This document shows positions 12,212 to 22,608 of a stretch of DNA of 64,000 nt, piece by piece (positions within the stretch are counted from its first letter, which is position 1; every line of letters starts with the position of its first letter). The stretch spans positions 15,376,001 to 15,440,000 of the forward strand of contig NC_079517.1 in the NCBI RefSeq assembly GCF_000801105.2, in the 5' to 3' direction. The notes beneath the pieces are model-generated. The model did not search any database, had not been told where the DNA came from, and saw only the letters and a list, made by a program, of their open reading frames with translations. The DNA comes from Raphanus sativus. Taxonomy: Eukaryota; Streptophyta; Magnoliopsida; Brassicales; Brassicaceae. A program made the translations under genes and the position numbers.

Positions 12212-12484
12212 TGTTGTAACAGTTTCAGTAAGACTCAAAGATTAAGAAAACTTCTTCTTATTAGCTTAAGAAACTTAGCTCAAAACTTAAGCCCTCACAA
12301 CACAATCTCTAAATCTCACGTTGACTGCAAACATACTTGCAAGTCTTATATAGAGATATGATTTAACCTACAACACGCTTTGTTATATTAAATAGATAAA
12401 CATGAAACCGAGTCCTTATCTCCTAAGATTACTCGATCTTCCTTTATCTTCTGATCCACGCAATCTTCAAGATTATCCACAACA
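12212..12484 (-). repeat. 5' LTR of the complete copia element
   Basis: A 273-bp LTR reading TGTTGTGG...TTACAACA on the minus strand, with canonical TG/CA ends. It is followed after five bases by the primer-binding site and flanked outside by AGCAT. Confidence 0.93.
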
Positions 12485-12489
12485 AGCAT

Positions 12490-12785
12490 GTCTCCGCGAT
12501 ATTTAGTAGAGAACTCACATCTAACAAGTGGGTTGAAAGCTCAAAGAGCTATAAGACCAATATATATGTTCAACTCTATGAAAATCAACCAAAAAAGGTG
12601 GCAAACTCATTTTAAGCACTTTTTAATACTTTTTTTTTTCAATTATCAAAAAGATATATAAATCGTATTATATATAACGTTACCTAAAAACTGAAATCAA
12701 GAAGAAATTCTATTAAAAAAAGATAGACAAAAGAGAGGAAAGAAATAAAATAAAGAGTAGCCGATAGTTTTCATAGTAACTTGTC
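12490..12785. other. ATL5 upstream region
   Basis: AT-rich DNA between the copia insertion and the ATL5 core promoter, with a poly-T run near 12629. No gene is visible. The native upstream sequence retained next to ATL5 is about 300 bp before the retrotransposon begins. Confidence 0.5.
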
Positions 12786-12793
12786 TATAAATA
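12786..12793 (+). promoter_or_regulatory. TATA box of ATL5
   Basis: TATAAATA, 128 bp upstream of the ATL5 start codon, followed by a CT-rich leader typical of plant 5' UTRs. Confidence 0.7.
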
Positions 12794-12920
12794 GAGACAC
12801 TCAAAGTCTCAAACCCACAGATTTAAGCACATTTGACACTCTCCCACTCTCTTCCTCTCTAAAATCGTCTGTGTTCATTTACTTGTTTCTCTTCGTCTCT
12901 CTCTCTTTCTCACTAGAATA

Positions 12921-13694
12921 ATGGGAATCGTGGATGACAGTAGCAAGACACTATGGGGAAGCATGAACCTAGGTTCTTCACGTTACGCTCTTAACGGCAA
13001 AATCATGCTCGCTTTCGTTATCATCCTCTTCCTCGCCGTCATCTTCATCCTCTGTTTCCACAGCTACGCCAGATGGTTATTCCGACGTCAAAACCGTCGT
13101 ATTCGCCGCCGTATCACTGCTCATCTCCGATCTCTATCCGCCTCTCAATCCTCCTCCCTCTCTCCTCTCGATCCGACTGTGCTCGAGAAGATCCCGATCT
13201 TCGTCTACTCCGTTGAAACCCACAAATCTCCGCCAGAAGAGTGCTCCGTTTGCTTGTCTGAGTTCGAAGAAGAAGACGAAGGACGTGTCCTCCCCAAATG
13301 CGGCCACGTCTTCCACGTTGACTGTATAGACACGTGGTTCCGGTCGAGATCTAGCTGTCCGCTTTGTAGAGCTCCGGTTCAATCCGAGCAGTCGGTTACT
13401 GAATCCGGTTTGATGAATTCAGAACCGGTTGCTCCCGTATTGCCATCGGTTAAACCAATTGAGGATACCGAAGCCGGAAGCTCGTCTTCATCGGACGAGT
13501 CCGATTCATCGACGCCGTCTTCGTCCTCTGGTTCGCCGCTGAGGTTCCCGGCGGAAGCTTGCGAGAGGGAACCGATTGATTTAGTCGGTATACTTGTTGA
13601 GATTCCCAGGGAATTTGACGCTTCTAACTCGGGTTTACCCGGTGACAACGGATCTCATACTCGGGTTTCGATGAAGAGGCTATGGAGTATTTAA
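12921..13694 (+). CDS. ATL5: RING-H2 finger E3 ubiquitin ligase, ATL5
   Basis: An intronless 257-residue protein. A single membrane segment lies at about residues 28-47, followed by an arginine-rich cytosolic stretch and a GLD-like motif ([13 protein letters not shown], about 82-94). The RING-H2 finger has Cys108, Cys111, Cys127, His129, His132, Cys135, Cys146 and Cys149, with the C-x2-C, C-x-H-x2-H-x2-C spacing of the ATL family. The tail (about 180-205) is a serine-rich low-complexity run. ATL proteins are membrane-anchored E3 ligases that pass ubiquitin from an E2 to targets and often act in defence and stress. Length and ends (MGIVDDSSK start, acidic-serine tail) match Arabidopsis ATL5 as recalled, and position beside PRP3 agrees with At3g62690. 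The ubiquitination targets cannot be told from sequence. A copia element now sits just upstream and could affect expression. Confidence 0.92.
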   Translation: MGIVDDSSKTLWGSMNLGSSRYALNGKIMLAFVIILFLAVIFILCFHSYARWLFRRQNRRIRRRITAHLRSLSASQSSSLSPLDPTVLEKIPIFVYSVETHKSPPEECSVCLSEFEEEDEGRVLPKCGHVFHVDCIDTWFRSRSSCPLCRAPVQSEQSVTESGLMNSEPVAPVLPSVKPIEDTEAGSSSSSDESDSSTPSSSSGSPLRFPAEACEREPIDLVGILVEIPREFDASNSGLPGDNGSHTRVSMKRLWSI

Positions 13695-16300
13695 TAACTT
13701 CCCTCACTCGGAAATATTTGATACTGAAGAGTCCGACCCGGTAATTGGGGAACCCGGGTGGGCAAGAGTTCGGATTTGTAATGATCGGATAACCGGTTTC
13801 TAAGAGATGGAGGCAAATTTGTATTACTGGCGTATTTGAAGACACGTGGCGGTTTTGACTATCCACGCGGCAATTCGGTCCACGTGTAGCGGGCTATTTG
13901 GTTAATGTATATACCAGACGGTGTCGTTTAAGTGCAGAAGCAAAGCAATCGGTAATCGCGAAGCGAAGCTCTCCCGCCAAAACGATTCTCTACGTTCCTT
14001 TGTTCTCTCTTTAAATGGTTGGTTACATAGTTGTAATCCAACGGTTCAATTATGCCATTTGGTCGAGATTTATTTTATCATAGTCACTTTGTAAATAATT
14101 TTGTTCATTATTAACCGCATATTAGCCTTAATTGTTTCTAAGCCTTATTATTCACTATTTCATTTACCCTTTTTGTTCAAATGTTGTTTCCATTGTACAA
14201 ACTGTCGGGCACGCATGTAATTCGTGTGCTAAGAAAACGCATATACATTGTGCACCATTCAAGTCATTGCTGAGCCTAAATAAGAATGTTTTTTTTTTGT
14301 AACTTAGGCACCTAAATAAGAAGGGCCGTAGGATGGAGTTAAATAGAATTTATATACAACGAATGTGGTATTGGTAGGACCGTAGGATGGAGTTTTGACA
14401 CATTGACACGTCCTAAAACTGACGTGGTCACAAAGACTCTGACTGGGGGACCATCTGATTAACTCTCATAGTTATTGTAATAAACTCATTATAATAACGA
14501 TGCATGCACCTTTCAGTCTTAAAAGCTATTCCTAGCGCACATTTCTCCAATTTTCAAATTGTTTTGTGGGGACGAATGACCAACTTTATTATAAGGAATA
14601 TTGACATACCATGTCGACCAATTTTTGTTTGTAAAAAGTATTGGACTCTCTTCTTTTCATTCTATAATCCACACTATTGTTTAAATGAAAACATTCAGAT
14701 ACCTAAATCGATATTTGCAATTAACAAATTTCAGGACTGTAGCCCAGTGATGCGGTTTGAGTTCGGTATATAAAGATTATGATTCTATAGATCTGATTTC
14801 GTAAAGAAAATAACAGTTGTTGGAAAAAAAACGTTTTAGATCAATAGCACGTTATGTCTAGTATGTGTTAGTACTGTTGATGTACCTCGCTAAACACATA
14901 TTTAAAGAGAGCATAATCAAATCGTTGGTTAAATTAGCATAAAAACACTGAACTTGTAGCCCTTTAATTTTTACAAAAAAGAAAAAACACTGAACTTGTC
15001 TGCAATATAAGAATTAATACGATTATATGATCTGAACATTTTATCCGTTAAATTTATTTGATTCGTTAGATTCGAAATGTCCAGATATCCATAAGTTTTT
15101 GAATCAAAATAAATATTAAAATCAATATTCGTTAAAAGCGGAACAAATCACAAATACTAAAAAATAAGAGGCGAATGTCCGATATGTGCTGACTTCTATA
15201 CAGATAGATGTATATTTATAACTAAACATATAGTTTTAAATGTATTTATCCTATATAATTATCATTTTAACATATAATTTTATTAATTTCAACTATAAAA
15301 TTACATATAAAATAGAAATATTAAGAAAAAAATAACAAAACATTATAGAAAACTACAATTTTCTAAAAATATTTGTTTTATAAGAAAATTATTAATTTAA
15401 AAATTCATAAACATATAGTTTCATTACTTTTAAGTTTATCTATTATATTATGTAAAATTCTTTTGTAAAAAAACAAATTTGTATAATATTCTGTAGATTT
15501 ATTTGTATTGGATAAAATGGATAAGATATTTGTAAATATCTGTAAATATTCGTAAATATTCATGAATATCCATACATTTTTAGATATCTAGAAAATAATA
15601 TTTATATTTTTTAGAAACAATAAAATCGAAAATCCAGATATTTATCAAATGAAAAAAAATATCACAAATACAAATACGAAAATATTTTATTAATCAATCC
15701 GTATCTACCTGTACTGTAGTCATATCCAAGGAATATAAAATGTTATTACTACCAAAAAAAAAAGGAATATAAAATGTTATATACAAGGGCGAGACGTGGT
15801 TGCATGATTCTATAGTGCTGATTCATTGCGCTCTTGTGATTTTAAGAACTGCAATATATACTAGACACTTTTTTTTAATTATATCGTGCAAATCAATCTA
15901 TGGTTATTGGTTAATGACTAGAGTATTAATAGACTTGTAAACTATTGTCTATTTTTTGTCTATAAAGATAGACAAATCATTGTTTATGCATTCACTAGAC
16001 ACGAGTCGACACAATAGCCACAAATTACAAACAATCTCAAAGCAACTTTTATCATCATTAAAATTATATATAAGCAGTCGCTTTAATCATATGAATATGT
16101 TACTCTTACAATTTTATTAAATAAAATCGAAGAAAACATAACCAAAAAGATAGATTGCATTAGTAATGCAATGAATCAAATAGAATCGGTACAAAGAAAC
16201 AAAATAACATTTTGAAGGGAAAAGTTGTCGAACAATAAATTGGTTAATGTGACCTCATATATATAATATGCATGAAGACACGATAAAGATTAGATCATTA
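13695..16300. other. Intergenic region between ATL5 and PRP3 (convergent ends)
   Basis: Contains the 3' ends of both genes and AT-rich DNA. A phrase, CCGTAGGATGGAGTT, occurs twice near 14325 and 14380. No gene was recognised. The stretch 15030-15720 is a repeat described separately. Confidence 0.6.
15033..15720. repeat. Diverged copy of an interspersed AT-rich repeat (hAT-MITE-like)
   Basis: Starts with GAACATTTTATCCGTTAAAT and continues through CCAGATATCCATAAG and ATATTCGTAAATATTC words. The same order of words occurs on the opposite strand between about 39316 and 37500, so both are copies of one family. The terminal TAGGGATG seen in the other copy is not recognisable here, so ends are approximate. 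Confidence 0.55.
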
Positions 16301-17480
16301 TCAGTATTTAGGCGTGGTTGGAGCAGCCTTGTGACCGGTGAAGTAGAAAGGTCCAATGCTAAAGATATTCAAGTTCTTGTCGGAGTGGTAACGGTATCCG
16401 TACATCGACAATGGAACTCCGGTGAGACCCTTGTTGACATTGGTGGGGTTATTGCAAGTCTCGACCGGAGATGTGTAGAGCATGACACGACAGTGAAGTA
16501 GGTCCTTGATGCTGTTTAACGACACATGGAAGTATCCCTTAGAGTCAGTTGGATCGCTGTAGATCACAACATCCTTCTTGCTCTTTCCGTATGATCCTGG
16601 CTCGGAGCACACAATCTTGGCCTTTGCTCCTACATAAATTTAGTTAAATGATTTTTCTGATTAGTTATTTTGTATTTATCATAGATACTTAATTAGGGAA
16701 GCTTGAGTATGTGTTTATACCTTGAATTGGGTAGGTTTCGTAACCGTTTTTGCAGAGGATGATGCCATCAACGGCTTTAAGAATTTCTGGGACGTATGGC
16801 TTGGTGGGTGGAATGTAGGTTGGTTTTGGAACATAAGGAGTTGGAGGAGAATAGCTCGGAGACTTTTTGTAGACCGGGGGAGAGAGAGTTGGCTTGTAAA
16901 CCGGTGGAGTGTAGACTGGAGGTGGGAGAGTTGGTTTGTATGTTGGTGGAGTGTAAACCGGAGGTGGAAGAGTTGGTTTGGTGTAGACCGGAGGGGAAAG
17001 AGTTGGCTTGTAAACTGGTGGAGTGTAGACTGGAGGAGGGATAGTGGGTTTAGTGTAGACCGGAGGAGAGAGTGTAGGCTTGTAAACTGGAGGTGGGAGG
17101 GTGGGTTTGGGTTTGTATGTGGGTGGTGTGTAAACCGGTGGTGGGAGGGTTGGCTTGTATGTAGGTGGAGTGTAAACCGGTGGTGGAAGGGTGGGTTTGT
17201 GAGCCGGCGTAGTGTAAACCGGAGGTGGAAGGGTTGGCTTGTGAACCGGTGGAGTGTAAACTGGAGGAGGGTGGGTTGGTTTGTAAGCTGGTGGAGTGTA
17301 AACCGGAGGTGGGAGTGTAGGCTTGTGAGTTGGTCGGGTGTAAACCGGAGGTGGAAGTGTTGGTTTATAAACCGGTGATTGGTGAACCGGAGGAGTTGAA
17401 GGGGCGTAGTAATCAGCGGTGGCTATGGTGGCCAAAGAGAGGAGGAGGCAAATGGCCAAGGAGGCGCGTGTTATCGCCAT
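16301..17480 (-). CDS. PRP3: Proline-rich cell-wall protein PRP3 (two exons: 17480..16721, 16629..16301)
   Basis: The exons join to 1,089 nt, giving 362 residues. The 91-bp intron (16720-16630) has a GT donor after CAAG and an acceptor TAG, and keeps frame through YPIQG-AKAKIVC. A signal peptide (about 1-22, ending TIATADYY) is followed by about 180 residues of tandem PTLPPPVYTPPxYK-type repeats, then a C-terminal domain with conserved cysteines of the pollen Ole e 1/extensin-like kind (about 230-362). Proteins of this type are secreted and cross-linked in the wall. Arabidopsis PRP3 (At3g62680, recalled) is expressed in root hairs. This protein looks longer than the Arabidopsis one (about 313 residues from memory), through extra repeat units. 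Chain start, repeat type, the C-terminal APTTPKY and map position all support PRP3 rather than PRP1. Confidence 0.92.
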
Positions 17481-17567
17481 TGCAGAGAACGTGGCCTACC
17501 TTTTGCCTTGCGCTACCTGGTCTTTTGTGTTTGAAGTAGGATGGGAAAAAGGATTTCATCTAATGGT

Positions 17568-17575
17568 GTTTTATA
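17568..17575 (-). promoter_or_regulatory. TATA box of PRP3
   Basis: The minus strand reads TATAAAAC about 90 bp upstream of the PRP3 start codon. Confidence 0.6.
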
Positions 17576-19506
17576 TGAAAATGTTAACGAGTATTGAAGA
17601 ATTTAAAATGTTATCACCAAAGGTCAATAATCGCAAATCATGTTTGGGATTCATATTAGTGTGATGCACGATCAAAAACATGCTCCCCATTCACACGGTG
17701 CCGGCCGAAGGTACAGAAGAATTGAAAAGGACGTTAATTGGACTCAGAGATTTTGTAAGGTCCACTAACTAATAATTAGAAATTGATGCCTTCATAATCC
17801 CAGCTAAGTTGATGAGGTACTTATCAGATTTACGGGAGGCCTTTAGGCCCTTTACGAAAGTTGCAAGTTTCGATGATAATGCCTTCTTCTTTTCTTTGAT
17901 CACAGAAGGTGTTTTATTAGTAACTTGGCTTACATTTATTTTCCCATCAATCTCAATTTTAAATTTGACTATATGGAACTGTTTTGTACTTTGTAATTGA
18001 TTGGGTTTTTCCTAAATATTATTCCTTTTTTTCTTTGGTAGTGTTTTTGATCGTGTTATGTTTTCTTTTTGTGTGTTTACATGTCAATATAAATTATAAT
18101 ATACCAAAAAAAATTAAAGATACCGTACAGAAAGTTAATACATAATGATTAGTAGCATGGATGATGTTCACTAAAAAAGAAGTAGCATGGATGGTAAAAA
18201 ATGATTAGTATTATGTTTGTCTGCACATACTAATTAAGGCCTCTATATGTAATGTATATAAGACAAAAGAGTAGTTCCTTTGAATTTATATTTAAATTTT
18301 TCTTATCATCAATTGGACTTTGGATTTTGAATGAGAAATTCATGTATATTAAGGTGAATATGGAGATACACTCCAATCTTTGCTTTTGAAGCATCACTCG
18401 CATATAAACCTATGATATTTTTAAGGTATCCGAAAATAGAGTAAGGTTTCATTGACAGACTAGGTTTAAGTAAAGTTTTCTGTTTATGATTATTAGAGTA
18501 TCTCGCCTCATTACGCGCGGAAAATAATTTTACATATTATTTTCGGTCAGTTAACAGACCAAATAACATTTATCTATATTATTTATAAATTTTGTGCATT
18601 TTTAAAACAACTTAATGAATTTAGAATTCATCAATCATAAAATGTCTAAAACAGTAAAAAAATGTATATAGGTTGAGCTTTTTTAAGGTACATATTGTTG
18701 TTTTTTGAATGTGACATTAATTTTGAATAGAATACATCTTTTTATTAGCTTCTGACTGGATTAAACTGACTCATATTAGGTAAAATAAGAAATAAGAATA
18801 ATATTTTATTCCAAACCTCAAGGTGAATAATAATTTATGTACTGTTTAAAAAGTCAATTAGCAAAACTCAAATATGATAATGAAATTTATTTTCCATTAA
18901 CCATTATATATGTTTGGATTAGTGATTGTTATCAAGATAATTTATTTTTACTCTTATATGCTTTGTAATGTGTAAAATTTACTGTTTGGCATTTCTCATG
19001 AAGAAATATACAAAAGTTACAAATATTCTAAGATTATTTTTTTTTGTTTTGTAATTTTTTTCTATTTTATATTTTCTGTTTGTACCTATATGAAAGCAAG
19101 CGTATAAATGAATTTATGTCTTTAGTTTTTTTTGTGGTAAAACTTTTCTATGATGTGTATTTTTTCCAATAACATTAGGATAGACCTTTAAAGTAAATAA
19201 TAATTATAATTTGAAATTTAAATAAGTAAACAAAAATATTTATAAAATTATCTAATAAGATTTTTTTTTATAAGTTGCTAAACGTAACATTTGATTGTAA
19301 GTTTGGCCATAACATATATGAGTATATTTTGGGTATGTTTTCTTAATAGAATTATTGTGGTTTCTTAGGTGATTTGAAGATTTGAATGATATGTTGAATA
19401 CGATGTAGAATATATATATATATATATATATATATTTAATTTTAAACATATTTGTAAAATATAATTAATAATTATTTTAAAATTTTGATAGATTTATTGT
19501 TTATTA
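17576..19506. other. PRP3 upstream and AT-rich intergenic DNA
   Basis: No gene was recognised. AT content is very high from about 18,300 onward. A (TA)n run is listed separately. Confidence 0.55.
19409..19435. repeat. (TA)n microsatellite
   Basis: Uninterrupted run of about 13 TA units. It explains a short Tyr/Ile-rich open frame on the minus strand. Confidence 0.9.
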
Positions 19507-19766
19507 TTCCCTCCGTTTTCTTTTATAAGTCGTTTTAGAATCTTCCACATAAATTAAGAAAAAACATAAATTTCTTATATTTTCTAGACAAAAACATCAT
19601 TAATTATTTATATAACCACAAATCAACCAATAAAAAAATAGAAGACATATTATCATGGTCATACACATTAACTGTTAATAAATTTTACATAGAAAACCGA
19701 AAATGTCATATAATTTGGAACAAAAAAATTTCTTCTAAAACAACTTATAAAAAAAAACGGAGGGAG
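19507..19766. mobile_element. Stowaway-type MITE (Tc1/Mariner)
   Basis: A 260-bp element with inverted ends TTCCCTCCGTTTTCTTTTA and, reverse-complemented from the right, CTCCCTCCGTTTTTTTTTA, the CTCCCTCCGTTT signature of Stowaway MITEs. It is flanked on both sides by TA (19505-19506 and 19767-19768). The inverted similarity extends further inward (TTTAGAA with TTCTAAAA). Confidence 0.9.
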
Positions 19767-20820
19767 TACTTTCTTCAAGTTTTTTTGGTAGCAAAAAGAA
19801 AAAACAGACGCAACTTGGTTCAAAATTATTCACGTACATATTGAACTATCAAAGTAATAAATTTGTGTGTTTATTTCCTCTTTATTTACCATTCTATAAT
19901 TCTTAATGTTTTATTTTCTTCTTACTTCTTTGCATATTGATATTATATATATATTTTTATTCATTTTTATTAAATTATTACTATTTCATAGTTATACTTA
20001 CTAATTTTTGGAATATTTTATATTTTATTTGATTGCATCATCAAAGATTAGTACAATTCCTTATACTGCTTTATCACTAATTTGTCGCGTTAAAATGTTT
20101 TTGATAGTTCATGTACTGAAAAATATTTTATTATTTAAGAAATTGACCTAACTTATATACTAACTAGATTAGGACCCGCCCTAAAAGGCGGAAATTGATT
20201 TGTCAAATTTCAATTAATAATATATGGTATATATAATATGTGTATATAATATTATATATATTTGTGTAACATTTATATATATACATATTAGACATATATA
20301 TAATATTTTATTAAATATATATAGAATCTAATAGTGTTATAATTTGTGTTGTACTTGTTATTAGTTTGTATTTAATCTTCTTTTATTTTTAGTATAGTAA
20401 TTTGCCTTGTCACACCTTTTACCTTTTAACTTATACACATAGTTATGCCATTTTCAAAAAAAAAACTTATACACATAGTCTCGTAAAATGTAATATATAA
20501 AAAACATATTTAAAAAATCTACTGACCATATGCCACCATTATTTGGTTGTTTGAACAAAAAAAAATCATGTTCTTGTATAACTGTGTATGTTGTGATATG
20601 ATGTAGGTGAAGAGTAAATATATGGAAGTAAAGTTAGTGATACGAACATGAGCCTATGTTGTCTATGCCACAATTATTTGGTTTTTGGAAGATCAATGAG
20701 CATAAGCATACACGGTCTTTGTATGCTTACGTTGTAAATGAGTCGGATATTTTTTCTCTTATGTCTGGAATAATATAGAACTCGTTGATTTAAGAGTGGT
20801 TCAGTTTTATATGATCTAAT

Positions 20821-21478
20821 TAGGGCTGGGCAAAAAATCCGAACCCGAAAAACCGAACCAAACCCGATCCAAAAAAGTAGCAACGAATCCGAACCAAAAT
20901 TGATTAAATATCCGAACGGATTCAAAATTTCGGTATTTAAAGAACCAAAACCGAACCCGATCCGAACCAAAATATTTTGGGTACCCGAATGTATCCGAAA
21001 TAAATTTACATACTTGAATATATACATTATTTTTATATATAATGTATATTAAAAATATTAAAAATATATAAGATACCTTTTAATTTTCCAAAATACTCGG
21101 AAAATATATGCAAATAGTCAAAAGTAAATGTTTAAAATAGCTAAAATATACTGAAAACACCAAAATAGTTAAATATCTATTGATTCTTTATCCAAATATT
21201 CAAAGAAAACTAATTTATGTGTTAAATTAAGGTATTTTGGCATATATGTTATGAAAATTTATATGTAATATATTATCTTTCTTATAGATTTTGAAAATTT
21301 AAAGTATATAATAAATTTTGAAAATTTAAAAACATTTTAAATGGGTTATCCGAATCCGAACCGAACCCGAACCGGAATTTAAAAATATCCGAATGGGGCT
21401 GAAATCTTTAACCCCGAAAACCCGAAACCCGAATGGACTGAACCGAAACCCGAATGGGTACCCGAACGCCCAGTCCTA
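20821..21478. mobile_element. hAT-type MITE with CCGAACCC-rich interior
   Basis: Inverted ends TAGGGCTGGGC and (right end, reverse complement) TAGGACTGGGC match at 10 of 11 positions. The element is flanked by a perfect 8-bp duplication, GATCTAAT, at 20813-20820 and 21479-21486, the hAT hallmark. Both subterminal regions are packed with CCGAACCCGAA-type words (ACCCGAA, CCGAACC) and the middle is AT-rich. There is no coding capacity, so it is non-autonomous. Confidence 0.9.
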
Positions 21479-21962
21479 GATCTAATTATATTAAGAGATT
21501 AACCAAAAATATTATAAAAGTGTTACTGGTTAGGTTTAATTAATCTATGTTGGTTAAGATTTGGTTTAATTTAAGTTGGTAGGTTGCATTGTATAGGAGA
21601 CATCATATATTCTAGCAACAATTATGAAAGAGTCCAAAATTTAAAATAGAACTTCAAATAGTAGATAATCCCTAAATTAATAGATTAGATGCATCATAAA
21701 AGAAAAAAAAAAAAAAAAACATTAATGATTTATGAAAACTCTATTTTTCGCTCTTAAGCTATGTCAAGTCGAGACGATGGAGTTAAATCACTTGTGCAAT
21801 GGCAGCGTTTCTGGAAACTAACCCTCCCTTGTTAGTATTTGTCTGCTCATACTTGTACCTGGAAGCTAGATGACGTCCATCGTTTTTTTTTTATCTTCTT
21901 ATGGCAGAAGAGACAGAGCTGAGACCGGAAAGGACATGATCTTCTGATCAGACTTCTTCTAC

Positions 21963-22608
21963 TTAAATTGTGATGAACTGCGTGCTATGGTGAATTTGCT
22001 TGCTTGCAATTGCACTCGCTTGCTCCTCTCCATATAGCTGCAGTGAAGCAATGTTCTTAACTTTTAACGTTAGCTGAAGCTGTTCAAGCCCAATTCTAAG
22101 GTCGCCAGTTGGAGTTGTAGAAGATTTTGGGTTTTCAACTCCTGAAAGCACCAGCTAAGGAAGATAAAGGTAACCTACTTTACATGCATAACCAGGATGA
22201 TGCAAAGCACATAAGCATACAATTAGCGAGAATTACCTTGCTCGCAACCCATATCCATGAAACGATTAGCAGCCTAACAAAGAAAATAAAATGCATTAGT
22301 TAATCAGTAAGAAGATCCATGTCACAGATATACCATGATTCAACAGCCGAAAAGTTAACTTACCAAAAGAGCATGAGACAACATCTGTTCTTTTTCTTTA
22401 TTTCTTGAATTTGTTGTTTTTTTCCAAGTCCAAAGTGTAATGGGATCCATGAGACACTGAGAACCAATGCTGCTTTTAACGTAAATGCAGTGGAATGTAC
22501 CAAAGAGTAGTAAAGGGAGACTGACCTGCGGAGAGTACTCGAGCACAAAATGCAAACCGTAATCGCTACTGAGACCGCTAAACCTAGCTGTGTCCGTGAT
22601 TTAAGTGC
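21963..22608 (-). pseudogene. Fragment of a multi-exon gene, family not recognised
   Basis: Four stretches with good splice borders keep one frame on the minus strand: about 22608-22526, 22386-22364, 22273-22237 and 22141-21963. They end at a stop at 21963. Spliced, they read ...FVLEYSPQ-MLSHALL-AANRFMDMGCEQ-GVENPKSS... and continue through GLEQLQLTLKVKNI to a QFITI end. Introns start GT and end AG, and phases match at all three joins, so this is real gene structure, but the first piece has an upstream in-frame stop and no start was found. It lies inside the probable Helitron at 20164-23816 and is most likely a captured 3' gene part. The parent gene is not identified. Confidence 0.45.

Larger units (their letters stand above)
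7785..12489 (-). mobile_element. Complete Ty1/copia LTR retrotransposon with target-site duplication
   Basis: The element lies on the minus strand and runs 7790-12484 (about 4.7 kb), flanked by the perfect 5-bp duplication AGCAT at 7785-7789 and 12485-12489. It has two nearly identical LTRs, a Met-tRNA primer-binding site, a purine tract before the 3' LTR, and a gag-protease-integrase-RT-RNase H reading frame in copia order. The LTRs differ by about five substitutions plus one 8-bp gap, so the insertion is young in evolutionary terms. It sits about 430 bp upstream of the ATL5 start codon, on the opposite strand. Confidence 0.95.

Noticed and set aside
16722..17539. Plus-strand open frame rich in Trp/Arg/Val
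   Set aside because: Antisense of the PRP3 proline-rich repeat array; the composition is explained by the repeat.
19252..19449. 65-codon frame with a Tyr/Ile run
   Set aside because: Arises from the (TA)n microsatellite.
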